DNA from: Muricomes intestini
GTDB lineage: Bacteria; Bacillota; Clostridia; Lachnospirales; Lachnospiraceae
Assembly: GCF_004346165.1 (NCBI RefSeq)
Contig: NZ_SLZZ01000009.1
Location: 1-64,000 of the forward strand
Direction of reading: 5' to 3'
DNA length: 64,000 nucleotides
Under the pieces are notes generated by a model. That model searched no databases. It had not been told where the DNA came from and worked only from the letters and a program-made list of their open reading frames with translations. The position numbers and the translations under genes were made by a program. Shown piece by piece: positions 26,140 to 35,628 of this stretch. Positions within the stretch are counted from its first letter, which is position 1. Each line of letters opens with the position of its first letter.

Positions 26140-28566
26140 TTAGTTTACTCCACGTTTAAAATGTCCTCTGGTAACTTCAACAACGGGCACATCAGCGGGC
26201 AGACCGCTGCAGTAAATGTCCCCATACATTTTCAAAATATCTTCAGCAGACCTTTCATCCTCCACAGTAAACTGAATTCTAAGTCCTGCAGGAGCCAGAT
26301 TCAGGATATCCTCCTTCTGCTCCAGAAGAAATAAAGGTGCTGTATTGTATATTACATTATAACAGAACCCGCAATAATTTCTAACCGGAAATTCTTTTTG
26401 ATATCTGTCCTTTAGCATCAGGATTCCCGGCTTTTTGCTACATTCCCCTGCCGCATTCTCAACACACTGTGCAGACACCATCACCGGCAGCCTTCCGTAG
26501 ACAATCAGTTCTGCCCGGAATATCCCAAGTATTCCCAGTTCACCTCTGTTCAATTCCACAGGTGCGGTAAATGAATAAACACCCTGTGAGTTCCAGAATT
26601 GCTTTGCCCAGTGGTTAAATACATATAGATTATGGTCCAATATGATCTTCTTGTCAAATCCCTGACGCATTAAAAAATGAAAACTTTCGTAATTACGTAT
26701 TAGGAACCCGTCAAATTCCATCTCCATCAGAGCCGAATATCCGGCGGAAAAAAGTGAGATTGTCTCCTGGCGGTAAATATGAGGCATAGCAAAGAAAACT
26801 TCTATTCCCTTTTCCGAAGCTTCCCGGCATATTTCCTTACATTCCGAGTTTCCATAAGGGATACTATATAAACAGGACTCCAGATAAATTCGTTTCACCT
26901 CGGGGCAGGCAAGAGCCGCCTGCACCTGTCCTTTTGTTTCTGCCAGAACAGACAGATACATTCCCAATCCGTCAGAAACTTTGTGTTCAGTCACCTGAGT
27001 TTCACAGGCATTTTGCTTTGATATGTCTGGCTGTCCGATTTTTCTTCTGTGGTAAATCCCACAGATTTTGGCTGTCAGTTGTTCCAACACCTGGCGCCTA
27101 AGTTCGTTAAGACGCTGCATGGGCAAAAAAACATTCTCCTCTATAGCAATATCCAGTGTTTCAAATATAAACTCCGTGTTTCCTGTCTTCATCAGCTGCT
27201 TTCTGACCTGGACCTGATCCAGGGGATGCTTTTTAGCTTCTTCTGTCTTTTCTTTTGTCCGGACAGTTACTGAGAGATTCCCAAGCCCAGCGGTCAGAAC
27301 GGCCGGTTCACCTGGGGCAGTCCAAAAGCTCCCCCATATGGGTTCCTGTACAGTTCCTGTTTCATAGGTTCTGTTCACCTGCTCAAGAAGTTCTGGCCTG
27401 CGGATACGGTGCAGAATTGTCTCTTTTCGATATTGTTCTCCCCTAGGCACAAGAATTTGTACAGTATCACCCTTTGAGATTGCTTTTCCAAAGGTATAAT
27501 TTCCCTTTACACTTGCGTTGTTCTCTTCACAGGACAAATCCAGCACATCACCCTTGTAAATGTCTGTGAGCGTTTTACCTGTTATCTCCCGTCCTTTTTG
27601 TGAACTCACCCTCATGGCAGGAACACCTGAATGCCCCGGCCGTTTCAGAGAAAGCATATCCCGGCCGTTATGCTGCCTATAGTACCCCTGACTGAAACCG
27701 CCGCGGTTATAAATATCCATCAGCATTTCCCTGTCACTGTAAGATACTTTAAATCCTTCTCTTCCATTTTCTAAATATAAGTCTGTATATTTTCGGTACA
27801 TAGAAGTGACGAGTGCCGCATATTCCGGTTTCTTCATGCGTCCTTCAATTTTAAAAGAATCAATGCCTGCCTCTATCAAATCAGGAATCAAATCCAGAGT
27901 ACATATATCTTTTAGGCTCAAAATATACTCTTTTTTACCATTCACTACATAGGGCAGCCTGCATGGCTGTGCACATTGTCCACGGTTGCCGCTTCTGCCC
28001 CCAATCATACTGCTCATCAAGCACTGGCCCGAATAACTGTAGCACAGAGCGCCATGGACGAAGCACTCTATCTCCAGATTTGTATGTTCCGCCATATGAC
28101 ACACCTCATCCAGAGACAATTCTCTTGCCGGGACAACTCTCTTTACCCCCTGCTCCTGCAAAAAAAGAGCTCCCTCTGTATTTGTCACTGTCATTTGTGT
28201 GCTTGCATGGACATCCATATCAGGAAAATGTTCCCGCACAAATTTCATTACCCCGATATCCTGTACGATTACTGCATCTAATCCTCGCAAATAGAAAGGC
28301 CCCAGGTAATCATAAAGCATATCTGTCTCGCCGTCCTTCAAAAGAGTATTTACCGTCAGATAAAGCTTACGACCGTGGAGATGCGCGTAATCAATGGCTG
28401 CAAGCAACTCTTCTTCTGCGAAATTGTCTGCAAAGGCTCTGGCGCCAAAGCGTGTACCACCTGCATAAACCGCATCTGCCCCCGCCAGGACAGCTGCCCT
28501 GAAACTAGGATAAGAACCGGCCGGCGCCAGTATTTCAATTTTTCTTTTTAATGTATTTTCAGCCAA
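26140..28566 (-). CDS. U32-family peptidase-like protein (RlhA/TrhP group), large form
   Basis: An 808-residue protein with an N-terminal U32 (collagenase-like) TIM-barrel domain carrying the conserved ECFVHGALC and GNRGQCAQPCR blocks near 170-205, then a long C-terminal extension. U32 members such as TrhP and RlhA are now known to act in tRNA or rRNA hydroxylation with Fe-S clusters, so peptidase activity is doubtful. The start is a TTG at 28566 with AAAGGAG at 5 nt. It lies downstream of zapA and 14 nt upstream of the FtsW/RodA gene. Confidence 0.87.
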   Translation of the reverse strand: MAENTLKRKIEILAPAGSYPSFRAAVLAGADAVYAGGTRFGARAFADNFAEEELLAAIDYAHLHGRKLYLTVNTLLKDGETDMLYDYLGPFYLRGLDAVIVQDIGVMKFVREHFPDMDVHASTQMTVTNTEGALFLQEQGVKRVVPARELSLDEVCHMAEHTNLEIECFVHGALCYSYSGQCLMSSMIGGRSGNRGQCAQPCRLPYVVNGKKEYILSLKDICTLDLIPDLIEAGIDSFKIEGRMKKPEYAALVTSMYRKYTDLYLENGREGFKVSYSDREMLMDIYNRGGFSQGYYRQHNGRDMLSLKRPGHSGVPAMRVSSQKGREITGKTLTDIYKGDVLDLSCEENNASVKGNYTFGKAISKGDTVQILVPRGEQYRKETILHRIRRPELLEQVNRTYETGTVQEPIWGSFWTAPGEPAVLTAGLGNLSVTVRTKEKTEEAKKHPLDQVQVRKQLMKTGNTEFIFETLDIAIEENVFLPMQRLNELRRQVLEQLTAKICGIYHRRKIGQPDISKQNACETQVTEHKVSDGLGMYLSVLAETKGQVQAALACPEVKRIYLESCLYSIPYGNSECKEICREASEKGIEVFFAMPHIYRQETISLFSAGYSALMEMEFDGFLIRNYESFHFLMRQGFDKKIILDHNLYVFNHWAKQFWNSQGVYSFTAPVELNRGELGILGIFRAELIVYGRLPVMVSAQCVENAAGECSKKPGILMLKDRYQKEFPVRNYCGFCYNVIYNTAPLFLLEQKEDILNLAPAGLRIQFTVEDERSAEDILKMYGDIYCSGLPADVPVVEVTRGHFKRGVN

Positions 28567-28632
28567 TTCTGCTCCTTTCCCTGTTCTTCATACATGGTAA
28601 CAGTTCCGTTACAATGTATGTTGCGTTACCTT

Positions 28633-28662
28633 AAAATAAGCTGTCTGCAGACAGCTTATTTT
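28633..28662. terminator. Perfect 30-nt palindrome after zapA, probable terminator
   Basis: AAAATAAGCTGTCTG (28633-28647) is followed directly by its exact complement to 28662. It begins immediately after the zapA stop on the minus strand. The ends of the stem are A/T-rich, so it could terminate zapA transcription at least partly; read-through into the U32 gene 67 nt further on is possible. Confidence 0.6.
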
Positions 28663-29073
28663 TTATTTTCTACGATTTTTCATCTCTGTTTCCAACTTCA
28701 CAATCTGCATCTGCAAATCATTATTTTCTTCCTTCATCTTTGCCAGCTCTTTTTCCGCATTCTCAAGTTTTATCTGAACAGATATCAGCTCATGCTTTAA
28801 ATCGTACATCTCTTTATCTTTCAGCTCTATGTCACTCTCCAGGGAATCCCCCTGCTTCTTCGCCTTAAAGTAGTCATCTGCGATATTCAGCGCAAGAAGT
28901 ACATTGCGGGTATCAGAGCTTTGCTTTCGGTACCCTTCACTGTTTGCACATTCCGTGATCTTATGGTTCAGATAGGAGGAAACCTTCTGAAGATACTCTT
29001 CGCCTTCAAAGCCACTTAATGTGTAAACCTTTCCCCCAATCAGAACTTCTGTAAAATGTTTTGCTGAACTCAT
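28663..29073 (-). CDS. zapA: Cell division protein ZapA-like
   Basis: A 136-residue protein with an N-terminal ZapA globular domain (VLIGGKVYTLSGFEGEEYL, about 10-28) and a long C-terminal coiled coil (about 75-133). ZapA bundles FtsZ filaments at the division site. The coiled-coil part is longer than in the enteric protein, as is common in Clostridia. It has its own promoter and a hairpin right after the stop. Confidence 0.88.
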   Translation of the reverse strand: MSSAKHFTEVLIGGKVYTLSGFEGEEYLQKVSSYLNHKITECANSEGYRKQSSDTRNVLLALNIADDYFKAKKQGDSLESDIELKDKEMYDLKHELISVQIKLENAEKELAKMKEENNDLQMQIVKLETEMKNRRK

Positions 29074-29101
29074 AGCATCCTCCTCGCGTTTCTTACCTGC
29101 T

Positions 29102-29130
29102 ATTATAAACTATATAAAAGGAAAAACCAA
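29102..29130 (-). promoter_or_regulatory. Promoter of zapA
   Basis: On the minus strand TTGGTT (29130-29125) and TATAAT (29107-29102) are 17 bp apart, about 30 nt before the zapA start. Confidence 0.6.
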
Positions 29131-29145
29131 CCATTTTTTCAAGAT

Positions 29146-30147
29146 TTAGCACTCCGAAAAGGGAATTCCCAGGTGGCCGTAAGCCAGCTGGGTGACAACC
29201 CGCCCCCGGGGGGTTCTTTGGATAAATCCGGTTTTCAGCAAATAGGGCTCATAAACATCCTCAAGCGTGCCTGCATCCTCTGAAATGGTTGCTGCAAGCG
29301 TATCCAGTCCTACAGGTCCTCCCTGAAATTTCTCAATCATTGTAAACAAAATATTCCGGTCAATGCGGTCCAGTCCGTATTTATCCACATCGAGCATATC
29401 CAGAGCATAGTGGGCGACTGATTCGGTGATAACTCCGTCATACTTCACCTGTGCAAAGTCGCGGACTCTTTTCAAGAGACGGTTGGCGAGCCGGGGGGTT
29501 CCTCTTGAACGTTTTGCCAGCTCCACGGCACCCTTCTCATCAATCTCTACATCCAGCTTTTGTGCCGATCTCAGTATGATGGTTTCTAATTCCTTCTCTG
29601 TATAGAAATCCAAGTGATTGACTACGCCGAATCTGTCCCGCAGAGGGGCGGTCAGCATTCCGGCTCTGGTCGTGGCCCCTACCAGTGTAAATTTGGGCAG
29701 ATCCAGACGGATAGACCGGGCAGCTGAACCCTTGCCAATCATAATGTCAATGGCATAGTCCTCCATTGCCGGGTATAAGACCTCTTCTACCTGTCGGTTC
29801 AGCCGATGTATCTCGTCCACAAAAAGAAGGTCATTTTCCTGTAAATTATTGAGAATTGCAGCGATTTCCCCCGGCTTTTCGATGGCAGGGCCGGAGGTAA
29901 TTTTAATGTTCACTCCCATTTCATTGGCTATGATACCTGCAAGGGTAGTCTTTCCCAGACCGGGAGGCCCGTAGAGCAGTACATGATCCAGAGCCTCTTT
30001 TCTCTCTCTTGCAGCCTTAATATAGATATTCAGAGTCTCCTTCACTTTCTCCTGCCCGATATAGTCCTTCAGAAACTGAGGGCGCAGGCTGCTCTCTATT
30101 TTAATGTCCTCTTCCAGATTTTCCGTTGTTATGATTCGTTTTCCCAT
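29146..30147 (-). CDS. ruvB: Holliday junction branch migration helicase RuvB
   Basis: A 333-residue AAA+ motor that drives branch migration with RuvA. Walker A is GPPGLGKT (60-67), Walker B is DEIH (111-114), sensor 1 lies in VGATTRAG, and a winged-helix domain closes the protein. Length is typical. ruvA precedes it by 12 nt. The resolvase partner in Firmicutes is RecU, also present in this window, and no ruvC is seen. Confidence 0.98.
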   Translation of the reverse strand: MGKRIITTENLEEDIKIESSLRPQFLKDYIGQEKVKETLNIYIKAARERKEALDHVLLYGPPGLGKTTLAGIIANEMGVNIKITSGPAIEKPGEIAAILNNLQENDLLFVDEIHRLNRQVEEVLYPAMEDYAIDIMIGKGSAARSIRLDLPKFTLVGATTRAGMLTAPLRDRFGVVNHLDFYTEKELETIILRSAQKLDVEIDEKGAVELAKRSRGTPRLANRLLKRVRDFAQVKYDGVITESVAHYALDMLDVDKYGLDRIDRNILFTMIEKFQGGPVGLDTLAATISEDAGTLEDVYEPYLLKTGFIQRTPRGRVVTQLAYGHLGIPFSEC

Positions 30148-30159
30148 ATACCGTTTCCT

Positions 30160-30759
30160 TTATAACTTCTTTAAAGCTGCCTTCAGGAGTTCCTCTGTTG
30201 TTGGATTCTCCAGCGTTACTCCATTAACTGCGCGAAGACTTTCTGTATTTCCATACCCCAGTGCTACCAGAGCCTGTACAGCTTCCGCCTGTACACCACC
30301 CTGACCAGTCCCTGAAATAGCAGAGGAATCCGGAATATCTCCCATGCGGAGGTCTTCTATTTTAAATTTATCTTTCAGCTCAATGATGAGCTTCTCTGCT
30401 GTTTTCTTACCTATTCCTGGTGCGGCTGAGATTGCCTTGACATCTCCCGACATAACTGCCATGCGCAGGGAGTCCGGCGAAAGCTGAGAAAGTATGTTTA
30501 ACCCGCCCTTTGGTCCTATTCCGCTGACTCCGATAAGAAGACGGAATACCTCCAGATCATCCCGGGTCAGAAAGCCAAACAGCTGCATGGCATCCTCCCG
30601 GACATTCAAATATGTATGAATCTTTACCTGGCTTCCGGGAGCTGGAAGAAGTCCCATGGCCTGAGCCGGCATGTAAATGCCATATCCCACACCGCCAACA
30701 TCTACGATTATCTGTTCCGGTTCCACTGCGGCCAGCTCGCCGCAAACATATGAAATCAT
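30160..30759 (-). CDS. ruvA: Holliday junction DNA-binding protein RuvA
   Basis: A 199-residue protein that binds the four-way junction as a tetramer and recruits RuvB. The N-terminal OB fold runs to about residue 62. Helix-hairpin-helix motifs follow (VSGIGPKGGLNIL near 80 and APGIGKKTAEKLI near 112), and domain III, which contacts RuvB, lies at the C-terminus. It is first in the ruvA-ruvB pair. Confidence 0.97.
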   Translation of the reverse strand: MISYVCGELAAVEPEQIIVDVGGVGYGIYMPAQAMGLLPAPGSQVKIHTYLNVREDAMQLFGFLTRDDLEVFRLLIGVSGIGPKGGLNILSQLSPDSLRMAVMSGDVKAISAAPGIGKKTAEKLIIELKDKFKIEDLRMGDIPDSSAISGTGQGGVQAEAVQALVALGYGNTESLRAVNGVTLENPTTEELLKAALKKL

Positions 30760-30832
30760 AAAACGCCCCTTTTCTATAGCTTCTAGCCATTATCATAGCA
30801 CAGAGACTTTTAGAATGCAATCACATGTTCGA

Positions 30833-30861
30833 TTGTAATTTTGGCGGAAATTGTATATAAT
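30833..30861 (+). promoter_or_regulatory. Promoter of apbE
   Basis: TTGTAA (30833-30838) and TATAAT (30856-30861) are 17 bp apart. A 7-bp hairpin, CATAAAA with TTTTATG (30878-30897), lies in the leader before the ribosome binding site GAGGAGG. Confidence 0.7.
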
Positions 30862-30935
30862 AATCCAGTTGCTGAAACATAAAACGGCCCTTTTATGACT
30901 GTTAAGCCAGCCATGCCGTAGAAGAGGAGGAATAT

Positions 30936-31907
30936 ATGAAACGTATTCTGATATGGTTTCTTACGATAATTATAATGTTTACTGCTTCCGGATGTACCGG
31001 GCCGTCTTCCGAAGAGTCCATCAAAACAACCGGTATGTATTTTGACACAGTGATATCGATAGAAGTATGGGGAAGTACGGATACGTCTATCCTCGCCCAC
31101 TGCAAAGATTTATGCGCCGAATATGAACAGCTTTTAAGCAGAACCATTGATACCAGTGATATCTCCAGAATCAATTCTGCAAATGGAGCACCTGTGGAAG
31201 TGGATGCCAGAACAGCAGAGGTAATTGGGAAAGGATTATATTACAGCCGTCTGTCAAAAGGCGCTTTTGACATCACCATAGCCCCTTTAAGTGAACTGTG
31301 GGACATTGATGATAGGCCCGGAAATATTCCGGGCCCGGCAGCTATTGAGGAAGCAAAAAGCCATGTAAATTATAAGAATGTCCTCCTGGAGGGCAATACG
31401 GTGACACTGAAAGATCCGAAGGCCGGCATCGATTTAGGAGCCATTGCAAAAGGATTTATTGCAGATAAGCTAAAAGACTACCTGACAAGCCGGGAAATCG
31501 AGCACGCCTTGATTAATCTGGGCGGAAATATTGTGGCTGTCGGTGATAAGATGAATGGAGAAGATTTTCATATTGGCATACAAAAACCCTTTGATGAGCA
31601 AAATTCTGCTATAACCAGTGTAGATATCAAAGATAAGTCGGTGGTTTCCTCCGGAGTATATGAACGGTATTTTAAAAAGGATGGTAAGGTTTACCATCAC
31701 ATTTTAAATCCGTTTACCGGATATCCTTATGATAACCATTTACTGCAGGTCACAATCATCTCCGATCATTCCGTGGACGGTGACGGGCTGAGCACCACCT
31801 GTTTCGCACTGGGGCTGAATAAAGGCGGTGCCCTGATAGAAGATCTCGATGGAATCAAAGCCATATTCGTGACAGATGACTACAACCTGCATTATGCCGG
31901 ATATTGA
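30936..31907 (+). CDS. apbE: FAD:protein FMN transferase, lipoprotein
   Basis: A 323-residue ApbE-family flavinyl transferase. The N-terminus is a lipoprotein signal with ASGC ending at Cys20, so it acts on the outer face of the membrane. The core motifs DLGAIAKGFIAD (about 167-178) and the ALINLGGN and VVSSGVYERYF segments match the family, which attaches FMN from FAD to a Thr in target proteins. It is convergent with the rnf operon, and RnfG and RnfD are classic targets, so the link is strong by context. Confidence 0.92.
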   Translation: MKRILIWFLTIIIMFTASGCTGPSSEESIKTTGMYFDTVISIEVWGSTDTSILAHCKDLCAEYEQLLSRTIDTSDISRINSANGAPVEVDARTAEVIGKGLYYSRLSKGAFDITIAPLSELWDIDDRPGNIPGPAAIEEAKSHVNYKNVLLEGNTVTLKDPKAGIDLGAIAKGFIADKLKDYLTSREIEHALINLGGNIVAVGDKMNGEDFHIGIQKPFDEQNSAITSVDIKDKSVVSSGVYERYFKKDGKVYHHILNPFTGYPYDNHLLQVTIISDHSVDGDGLSTTCFALGLNKGGALIEDLDGIKAIFVTDDYNLHYAGY

Positions 31908-31920
31908 TATTAAAATTTAC

Positions 31921-32745
31921 TTACGAAACCATGGCCTCCCCTGCCACCATTCTCGGTGTAATGATTTTCCTTGGGCATTTCTCAGCACAGACACCGCAAT
32001 GCACGCATTTTTCCGGATCAATGTGGGCGAGGTTATCTGTAACCGTCACAGCTTTTACTTCACAGTTTTTCTCGCAGATACGGCATCCTATACAGCCGAC
32101 CTGGCATACATCTCTTACTGTTCTCCCGTTGTCATGTGAGTTGCATTGAACAAGATACTCCTGATCATAGGGAGCCATCTCTATCAGCTGCTTCGGACAT
32201 GCTGCCACGCATTTTTTACAGGCCCTGCATTTTTCCTTGTCTACGACTGCAATGCCCTCTTTAACATGTATTGCATCAAATGGACAGGCCTTTACACAGG
32301 TTCCAAAACCAAGGCAGCCATAGCTGCAGCCTTTCGGTCCGCCGTCCTGCATCATGCTTGCCATGATGCAGTCTTTCACTCCAAAATATTCATATTGCTC
32401 TTTTGCCTGTTCACAAGTTCCGCCGCATTTTACGAATGCCACCTGGCGATCTTGTTCTCCTGCAGATACCCCCATAATTGCACCGACTTTCTCTGCAACA
32501 GGAGCCCCGCCTACGGGACATGCTCCAACCTCCGCCTCACCTGCCACTATAGCGGCAGCAAGACCAGAACATCCGGGATATCCGCACGCTCCGCAGTTAT
32601 TTCCGGGCAGAGCCTCCAATACGGCCTCTTCTCTCTCGTCTACCGCTATGGCAAATTTCTTGCCCGATATCCCGAGGAAAACACCGATGAATAACCCGGT
32701 ACCGCCGACAATAGCTGCGGCAATTATAATCCCTGTTATACTCAT
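31921..32745 (-). CDS. rnfB: Rnf complex subunit RnfB
   Basis: A 274-residue iron-sulfur protein. A membrane anchor (about 4-28) is followed by the RnfB cluster with Cys51, Cys54, Cys59 and Cys76 (CGACGYPGC). Several further Cys-rich ferredoxin-type clusters follow; CVKACP, CRACKKC and CVHCGVCAEKC are visible. It is thought to take electrons from reduced ferredoxin into the Rnf complex. It is the last gene of rnfCDGEAB and meets apbE tail to tail with a 13-nt gap and no clear terminator. Confidence 0.96.
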   Translation of the reverse strand: MSITGIIIAAAIVGGTGLFIGVFLGISGKKFAIAVDEREEAVLEALPGNNCGACGYPGCSGLAAAIVAGEAEVGACPVGGAPVAEKVGAIMGVSAGEQDRQVAFVKCGGTCEQAKEQYEYFGVKDCIMASMMQDGGPKGCSYGCLGFGTCVKACPFDAIHVKEGIAVVDKEKCRACKKCVAACPKQLIEMAPYDQEYLVQCNSHDNGRTVRDVCQVGCIGCRICEKNCEVKAVTVTDNLAHIDPEKCVHCGVCAEKCPRKIITPRMVAGEAMVS

Positions 32746-32758
32746 CTTTTATACCCTC

Positions 32759-33334
32759 CTAAATTAATCCCGCGAATCCAAAGAAAGCAATTGCCATCAG
32801 CCCGGCTGTCACTAGGACAATTGGGGTTCCCTGAAAGGATTCTGTAATGTCATTGTGTTCAATCTTCTCACGTATACCTGCCATCAGCACAATTGCAACC
32901 AAAAATCCGGTGGAGGTTGCAAGCCCGTTTATGACACCTTCTAAGATGTTATAGGATTTCTGAACATTTACCAGAGCAACACCAAGTACCGCACAGTTTG
33001 TGGTAATCAAAGGAAGATATACCCCAAGTGCATTATAAAGCGGAGGCATTGCCTTTTTTAAAAACATCTCTACAAACTGTACCAGAGCAGCTATGACGAG
33101 GATAAATACAATTGTCTGCAAATATTCAAAATGCACCGGAACAAGAATGAATTTATAAATCAGGCTTGTTACAAAGGATGCAATTGTAATAACAAAAATA
33201 ACAGCACTGCCCATTCCTGCCGCAGTTTTTACATCCTTGGAAACGCCGAGGAAAGGACAGATTCCAAGGAACTGGCTGAGCACAACATTATTCACAAATG
33301 CCGCACCGACTGCAAGTAATATTAACTCTTTCAT
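32759..33334 (-). CDS. rnfA: Rnf complex subunit RnfA
   Basis: A 191-residue integral membrane protein with about six hydrophobic segments. The conserved NNVVLSQFLGICPFLGVSK start carries a family Cys, and TTNCAVLGVALVN lies near 112-124. RnfA and RnfE are related, form the membrane core, and share a buried iron-sulfur cluster. Start and length are typical, and the gene lies 11 nt after rnfE. Confidence 0.97.
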   Translation of the reverse strand: MKELILLAVGAAFVNNVVLSQFLGICPFLGVSKDVKTAAGMGSAVIFVITIASFVTSLIYKFILVPVHFEYLQTIVFILVIAALVQFVEMFLKKAMPPLYNALGVYLPLITTNCAVLGVALVNVQKSYNILEGVINGLATSTGFLVAIVLMAGIREKIEHNDITESFQGTPIVLVTAGLMAIAFFGFAGLI

Positions 33335-33345
33335 CTCATTTCCCC

Positions 33346-34071
33346 CTAATCATTCTCTTTTTTCTCTGTTTTAGACTCTACAGGGAAGATTCCCCCTGCA
33401 CAGCTTCCTGCTCTGCCACATCCTGCACATCCTTCACAGCCCTCAGCGGGTTCCGGTATAGGCTCGCCTTTTTTCAGGGCTATATGCCTCTTCACTTTAT
33501 TCTGCAAAGCAACCAGCATAGAGAGAACCAAAAATGCTCCCGGCGCCAGAATAAAAATAGTGATTGGCTCATAGGAATCCGGAAGAATCTGTGTGCCGAA
33601 AACCTTCCCTGCGCCCAAAATTTCCCGGACTATACCAATTGCCGTCAGTCCAACAGTAAAGCCAAGCCCCATTCCAAGGCCGTCAAATAAAGAAGGAATC
33701 ACGGGGTTCTTGGAAGCATAGCTTTCTGCTCTTCCCAAAATAATACAGTTTACCACGATCAGAGGAATATAAATTCCCAGTGCATTATACAGGCTCGGGA
33801 CGAAGCCCTCCAATAAAAACTGTACAATTGTTACAAAGGATGCAACTACCACGATGAACGCCGGCATCCTCACAGAATCAGGTATAATTTTCCGCAAGGC
33901 GGAAATCATGACATTGGAAAGCACAAGTACAACTGTAGTAGAAAGTCCCATTCCGATGCCGTTGATTGCGGAAGTCGTGACTGCCAGTGTAGGACACATG
34001 CCCAGCATCAGTACAAAGGTAGGATTTTCTTTGACCAGACCATTAAACAGTCTTTCTGCTGACTTACTCAT
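33346..34071 (-). CDS. rnfE: Rnf complex subunit RnfE
   Basis: A 241-residue membrane protein, paralogous to RnfA, with six or so hydrophobic segments and the VLMLGMCPTLAVTTSA motif containing the conserved Cys. The C-terminal 35 residues carry an unusual cluster of Cys and Gly (CEGCAGCGRAGSCAGG), beyond the membrane core. The start at 34071 has AGGAGG 8 nt upstream; the GTG at 34077 is too close to it. It overlaps rnfG by 8 nt. Confidence 0.94.
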   Translation of the reverse strand: MSKSAERLFNGLVKENPTFVLMLGMCPTLAVTTSAINGIGMGLSTTVVLVLSNVMISALRKIIPDSVRMPAFIVVVASFVTIVQFLLEGFVPSLYNALGIYIPLIVVNCIILGRAESYASKNPVIPSLFDGLGMGLGFTVGLTAIGIVREILGAGKVFGTQILPDSYEPITIFILAPGAFLVLSMLVALQNKVKRHIALKKGEPIPEPAEGCEGCAGCGRAGSCAGGIFPVESKTEKKEND

Positions 34072-34678
34072 TGACACTACCTCCTAACGTATTTTGAAAA
34101 TAAATCAGTGCCGAATCCACTGCATTCGTTACTGCATTCGTTGTGATGGTCGCTCCACTGATTGCATCAATTTTATCATCACCTTTTTCATTATTCTTTG
34201 TATAGGAGAATGATTCTACCTGCTTATCCTTAAACTGATCTCTAAAATCCGCCTCTGAAGCTTTCATGCCAAGACCGGCCGTCTCACTGATGTCGAGGAT
34301 TTCCACGCCTTTTACGGTTCCGTCTGCCAGGATTCCTACAGACAATATGATATCACCGCCGTATCCTTCATGGGAAACTACGGTAATGACACAGCCTATG
34401 TCATTTCCGCCTTCGTCTTTTCCAATAACGGTTGCTGTAACATCATCATCGCTGTAACCTGCACTTTTGAGAATTTGGGCAGCACCACTCTCATCAAAAT
34501 CATCATAGGATTCAAAAGAAACAGCATCCGGAAGTGCATCTTTATATGCTTCCTGTCTAGCCTTTTCCTGGGCAGTGGCAATGGGAGCTTTTGTAACTTC
34601 ATAAACCAGTCCGAGGAGAATGCCGGAAATCAATGTAATAGCTGTAAGTATCAACGTATTTTTTACAATTTTATTCAT
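34064..34678 (-). CDS. rnfG: Rnf complex subunit RnfG, FMN-carrying
   Basis: A 204-residue protein with one N-terminal membrane segment (about 8-28) and an extracytoplasmic FMN-binding domain. The flavinylation motif SGAT lies at 174-177, with Thr177 expected to carry covalent FMN added by ApbE. It relays electrons within the Rnf complex. Its start codon overlaps the rnfD stop (TAATG), a sign of coupled translation. Confidence 0.96.
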   Translation of the reverse strand: MNKIVKNTLILTAITLISGILLGLVYEVTKAPIATAQEKARQEAYKDALPDAVSFESYDDFDESGAAQILKSAGYSDDDVTATVIGKDEGGNDIGCVITVVSHEGYGGDIILSVGILADGTVKGVEILDISETAGLGMKASEADFRDQFKDKQVESFSYTKNNEKGDDKIDAISGATITTNAVTNAVDSALIYFQNTLGGSVNE

Positions 34679-35610
34679 TACTTTTCTCCTCCTTTGCCAA
34701 ATGGTTTTGGAAGAGTGATCTTTTCAATCAGCGGAACCAAAAGGTTACTGATAATAATTGCATAGGATACCCCTTCCGCAGAGCCGCCAAATATTCTAAA
34801 AAGCCCTGTCAGCAGCCCTATACAGATCCCATAGAGAATCTGGCCCCTCGGAGTGATGGGAGAAGTCACATAATCTGTAGCCATAAACCATGCGCCTAGC
34901 ATGAGGCCACCGCCGCAGAGCTGTGCGGTGATATACTGTGCGTCAAAACCGTGACCGCCGAAAATAATAATAAAAATAACGAATGTTACAATGTATGTGC
35001 CGGGGATCCGCAGATCAATAACACCCAGCAAAAGTAGGAACATGGCACCAATCATAATTGCAAGAACAGAAGTTTCCCCGATTGTACCTCTGGTATTTCC
35101 AAGCAGCATATCCATAGTATTTACTGCTTCTCCTGCTTTTAGGTTGGCAAGCGGAGTTGGACCTGTCACGCCGTCGTATACAAAATATGTCATACGTCCT
35201 GCGAAAGAAATAAGAAGGAAACACCTGGCCGCCAGGGCAGGGTTCATAAAATTCTGTCCCAGTCCTCCAAACAGCTGCTTTACAATAATAATTGCAAATG
35301 CAGAGCCTAAAGCACCCATCCAAAGAGGAAGGGTAGGCGGAAGATTCAGTGCAAGAAGAAGACCTGTGACAGCCGCACTGAAATCCCCTATCGTAATCGG
35401 TTTATGCATCAGTTTCTCATATATATACTCAGATAATACTGCCGTTGCTGTCGTAACTACAATGAGCAGCCATGCATTCTCATGCCTGAAATTATAAATA
35501 CCAAAGATTGTGGCCGGCAGTAATGCAATCAGAACCATCAGCATAATATTGCTGCTGGTTGCCTTATCCCGTATATGTGGTGAGGATGATATGTTATAAT
35601 TCTCGTTCAA
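34678..35610 (-). CDS. rnfD: Rnf complex subunit RnfD, FMN-carrying
   Basis: A 310-residue integral membrane protein with about nine hydrophobic segments, related to NqrB. The expected covalent FMN site is DGVTGPTPLAN (about 146-156), with Thr152 in the place of the acceptor Thr. The usual SGAT there reads TGPT, a modest variation. RnfD forms much of the ion-translocating core with RnfA and RnfE. Confidence 0.94.
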   Translation of the reverse strand: MNENYNISSSPHIRDKATSSNIMLMVLIALLPATIFGIYNFRHENAWLLIVVTTATAVLSEYIYEKLMHKPITIGDFSAAVTGLLLALNLPPTLPLWMGALGSAFAIIIVKQLFGGLGQNFMNPALAARCFLLISFAGRMTYFVYDGVTGPTPLANLKAGEAVNTMDMLLGNTRGTIGETSVLAIMIGAMFLLLLGVIDLRIPGTYIVTFVIFIIIFGGHGFDAQYITAQLCGGGLMLGAWFMATDYVTSPITPRGQILYGICIGLLTGLFRIFGGSAEGVSYAIIISNLLVPLIEKITLPKPFGKGGEK

Positions 35611-35628
35611 TTTTAGTTCACCTCTCTG

